NCBI GenBank assembly: GCA_964617665.1
Contig: CAZUAH010000602.1
Span: 1-8,159, forward strand
Length of the DNA stretch: 8,159 nt
Origin: JADHUC01 sp964617665
Lineage (GTDB): Bacteria; Planctomycetota; Planctomycetia; Pirellulales; Pirellulaceae
Direction: 5' to 3'
Shown: piece after piece, positions 6,605 through 8,159 of the stretch
Layout: every line of letters begins with the position of its first letter
How positions within the stretch are numbered: the first letter of the stretch is position 1
Notes under the pieces: model-generated
What the model saw: the letters and a program-made list of their open reading frames with translations, nothing else
Told to the model about the DNA's origin: nothing
The model's database searches: none
Translations under genes and position numbers: made by a program

Positions 6605-8159
6605 ATGAGACTCAACAGTTGGAACATCGGCGCGTTGAGCGTCTTGTCCTTGGTGGCCGGATTGCCGTACGTGCAGGCGAATGAGCGCATGCTGCAGAGT
6701 TCGCCACCGGCGATGGCTGTGTGGGATACGCTCAACGCAGCACCAAACCGGCTGACATCGTCGGAATTAGCGAGCAAGGATAGTTGGACGAAGATCCCGC
6801 GCAACCAGAGAGCACTGTTCCAAGGGGACGCGATTTTGAGCAACGGACGTGTGCTTGCCGTCCTCCGCAAGCGGGACGCTATGGTAGACCTATATTCCGT
6901 CGAACCGGAAGCGACGGTCCCGCGCGTGCGACTCGAATTACTAGCACCAGACGGCGAGCCGGCGTCTCGCCTCGATGGTGTGAGCCTTGTCGAAAACACG
7001 AGGAGTGCCGCTCGTCTAGAAGCCTCGTACCAGACGGACAACGGCGATTCGCTGACCGCAACCTTCCGCATCAAGCGTGGAGAGGTGGCCATCGAAGTGT
7101 CGCCTAGGGCCGGCGCTGGACGGCTACGCGTCCACTGTCCCGGCCGATTCGCGGTGCTGCCCGACTTCTTCGCCGACGACATCCTGATCGACGCATCCCA
7201 GATTCCCGGCTCCGCCGTTCAGGCACCCAGCGACAACTTCCTTTTGCATCTAACGGGCCAGGAAGACGCTATCGCCATGTGCGTGTTCGAGAACCGGGAG
7301 CAGGACGTCAAGATTTCGCTCGATGGCGACGGACCATCTAGAGCCGTTACGGGATCGGAAATCAGCTTCGGCGACGACGGCAAGATTTGGGTGGCGCTCA
7401 TGACCGCGCCCCAGATTTGGCACACACTGGATGTCAACGCCGAAGATGCTGGCCAGGTAATACCTCTTGAGTGGCGGACGCCTTTTGCCGCGCAATGGAG
7501 AGCGGATTTCACGCGCACCAACGACTTGACGGACGGTTGGGAGATGCTTCTACCGGCGAAGGGCTCCGCCGGTTACCTGAAACCAACTTGGCTGGGGTCG
7601 GGAGGCTCCCGGATTCCGTCGGATCGAAAACGCTGGACAACAGTGCTTGGACGGTTCTTCTACCCTTGCTGGGTCGACCGTGACGGGCGAGGGCACGTGC
7701 AGCCATTGAAGAACCGAGCGATGGGATTTCGAGGCCCTGCGTTGATCTATCCAATCAACCGCGTTGAAGGGACGCCGACGGATACCTATACGGTGATCGA
7801 CGTCGCCCGAAGTTGCCTCGGCGTTGGACCCTGCAAGTACATTTTGGATTTGGAGGGGCAGAAACAGGAACACGTTGGACGTGCCACCTGTGCGACACGT
7901 GACGCGTTACGAGCTATCTACGAAAGCAAGCAGCAACGACAAAAACGTCAAGAAATCGAGACGGCTTTGGACGAGGCGTTAGCGTTCGTCACGCATATCC
8001 GCGATCGGATCGAGCACTATGTTCGATTCGGACATGAGATTCGGGAGTACCTGGCCGAGCAAAGCAAGGCCCATCCGGACTTGGCGGACCGCCTCGGCGA
8101 ATTGGAGGCCATCACGCGCGAGCTGGACGTGCGCATGGAGGCCCGCCGTGGGAAAGTCA
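6605..8159 (+). CDS. Exported protein of unknown function, C-terminus beyond the window
   Basis: Open from ATG 6605 to the right edge (518 codons, no stop); I do not recognise a named domain. It begins with a likely signal peptide (MRLNSWNIGALSVLSLVAGLPYVQA, cleavage near VQA at 23-25). Residues about 65-290 look beta-rich, with alternating hydrophobic strands such as GRVLAVLRKRDAMVDLYSV and GEVAIEVSPRAG. Residues 344-416 hold distinctive blocks: WTTVLGRFFYPCWVDRDGRGH, NRAMGFRGPALIYPINR and ARSCLGVGPCKYILDLEGQ. From about 430 onward the chain is charged and predicted helical (RDALRAIYESKQQRQKRQEIETALDEAL, then IRDRIEHYVRFGHEIREYLAEQ), possibly coiled coil. No catalytic motif is obvious; Cys355, Cys404 and Cys410 could form a disulfide or metal site, which is speculation. 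It follows the transglutaminase-like gene by 16 nt, so co-expression is likely. Continuous codon structure, export signal and neighbours support a real gene. Confidence 0.82.
   Translation, partial: MRLNSWNIGALSVLSLVAGLPYVQANERMLQSSPPAMAVWDTLNAAPNRLTSSELASKDSWTKIPRNQRALFQGDAILSNGRVLAVLRKRDAMVDLYSVEPEATVPRVRLELLAPDGEPASRLDGVSLVENTRSAARLEASYQTDNGDSLTATFRIKRGEVAIEVSPRAGAGRLRVHCPGRFAVLPDFFADDILIDASQIPGSAVQAPSDNFLLHLTGQEDAIAMCVFENREQDVKISLDGDGPSRAVTGSEISFGDDGKIWVALMTAPQIWHTLDVNAEDAGQVIPLEWRTPFAAQWRADFTRTNDLTDGWEMLLPAKGSAGYLKPTWLGSGGSRIPSDRKRWTTVLGRFFYPCWVDRDGRGHVQPLKNRAMGFRGPALIYPINRVEGTPTDTYTVIDVARSCLGVGPCKYILDLEGQKQEHVGRATCATRDALRAIYESKQQRQKRQEIETALDEALAFVTHIRDRIEHYVRFGHEIREYLAEQSKAHPDLADRLGELEAITRELDVRMEARRGKV

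Noticed and set aside
6370..7182. Minus-strand frame of 270 codons
   Set aside because: Lies opposite the transglutaminase-like gene end and the start of the last gene, with Ser/Arg-rich composition typical of a shadow frame.

Overview
The window looks like a piece of a planctomycete genome, probably Pirellulales-like. This is inferred from gene content rather than any marker gene. It has an ECF sigma factor, a double PQQ-type beta-propeller protein, and a transglutaminase-like protein ending in an SHD1 (SLA1 homology 1) domain, a combination typical of Planctomycetes. Base composition is moderately GC-rich. No RNA genes, CRISPR arrays, insertion sequences or clear terminators were seen.

Layout. 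Positions 1-443 on the minus strand hold the N-terminal 147 codons of an ECF sigma factor that runs off the left edge. A divergent intergenic region of about 400 bp follows (444-841). The rest of the window is a tightly packed plus-strand gene run that looks like one operon: a D-aminoacylase / N-acyl-D-amino-acid deacylase broken into two overlapping frames (842-1984 and 1981-2427), a large secreted beta-propeller protein (2455-5043), a secreted transglutaminase-like/SHD1 protein (5095-6588), and a secreted protein of unknown function (6605 to beyond the right edge). The gaps are 27, 51 and 16 nt. Each of the four plus-strand genes has a plausible Shine-Dalgarno sequence, and each predicted product begins with a hydrophobic export-like segment, although that of the deacylase is weak.

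Possible joint role. An amidohydrolase acting on N-acyl-D-amino acids, a papain/transglutaminase-fold protein, a propeller scaffold and an unknown envelope protein, all apparently exported, suggest an envelope-associated module for handling peptides or modified amino acids. The divergent sigma factor may or may not control it. This is inference from context; no substrate can be read from the sequence.

Main oddities: (1) the deacylase frameshift falls exactly at an ATGA stop/start overlap and separates the last catalytic Asp from the other metal ligands; (2) the transglutaminase-like protein keeps the Cys and His but has Pro where the triad Asp is expected; (3) the last gene belongs to no family I can name, yet carries motif-like blocks and a helical C-terminal region.
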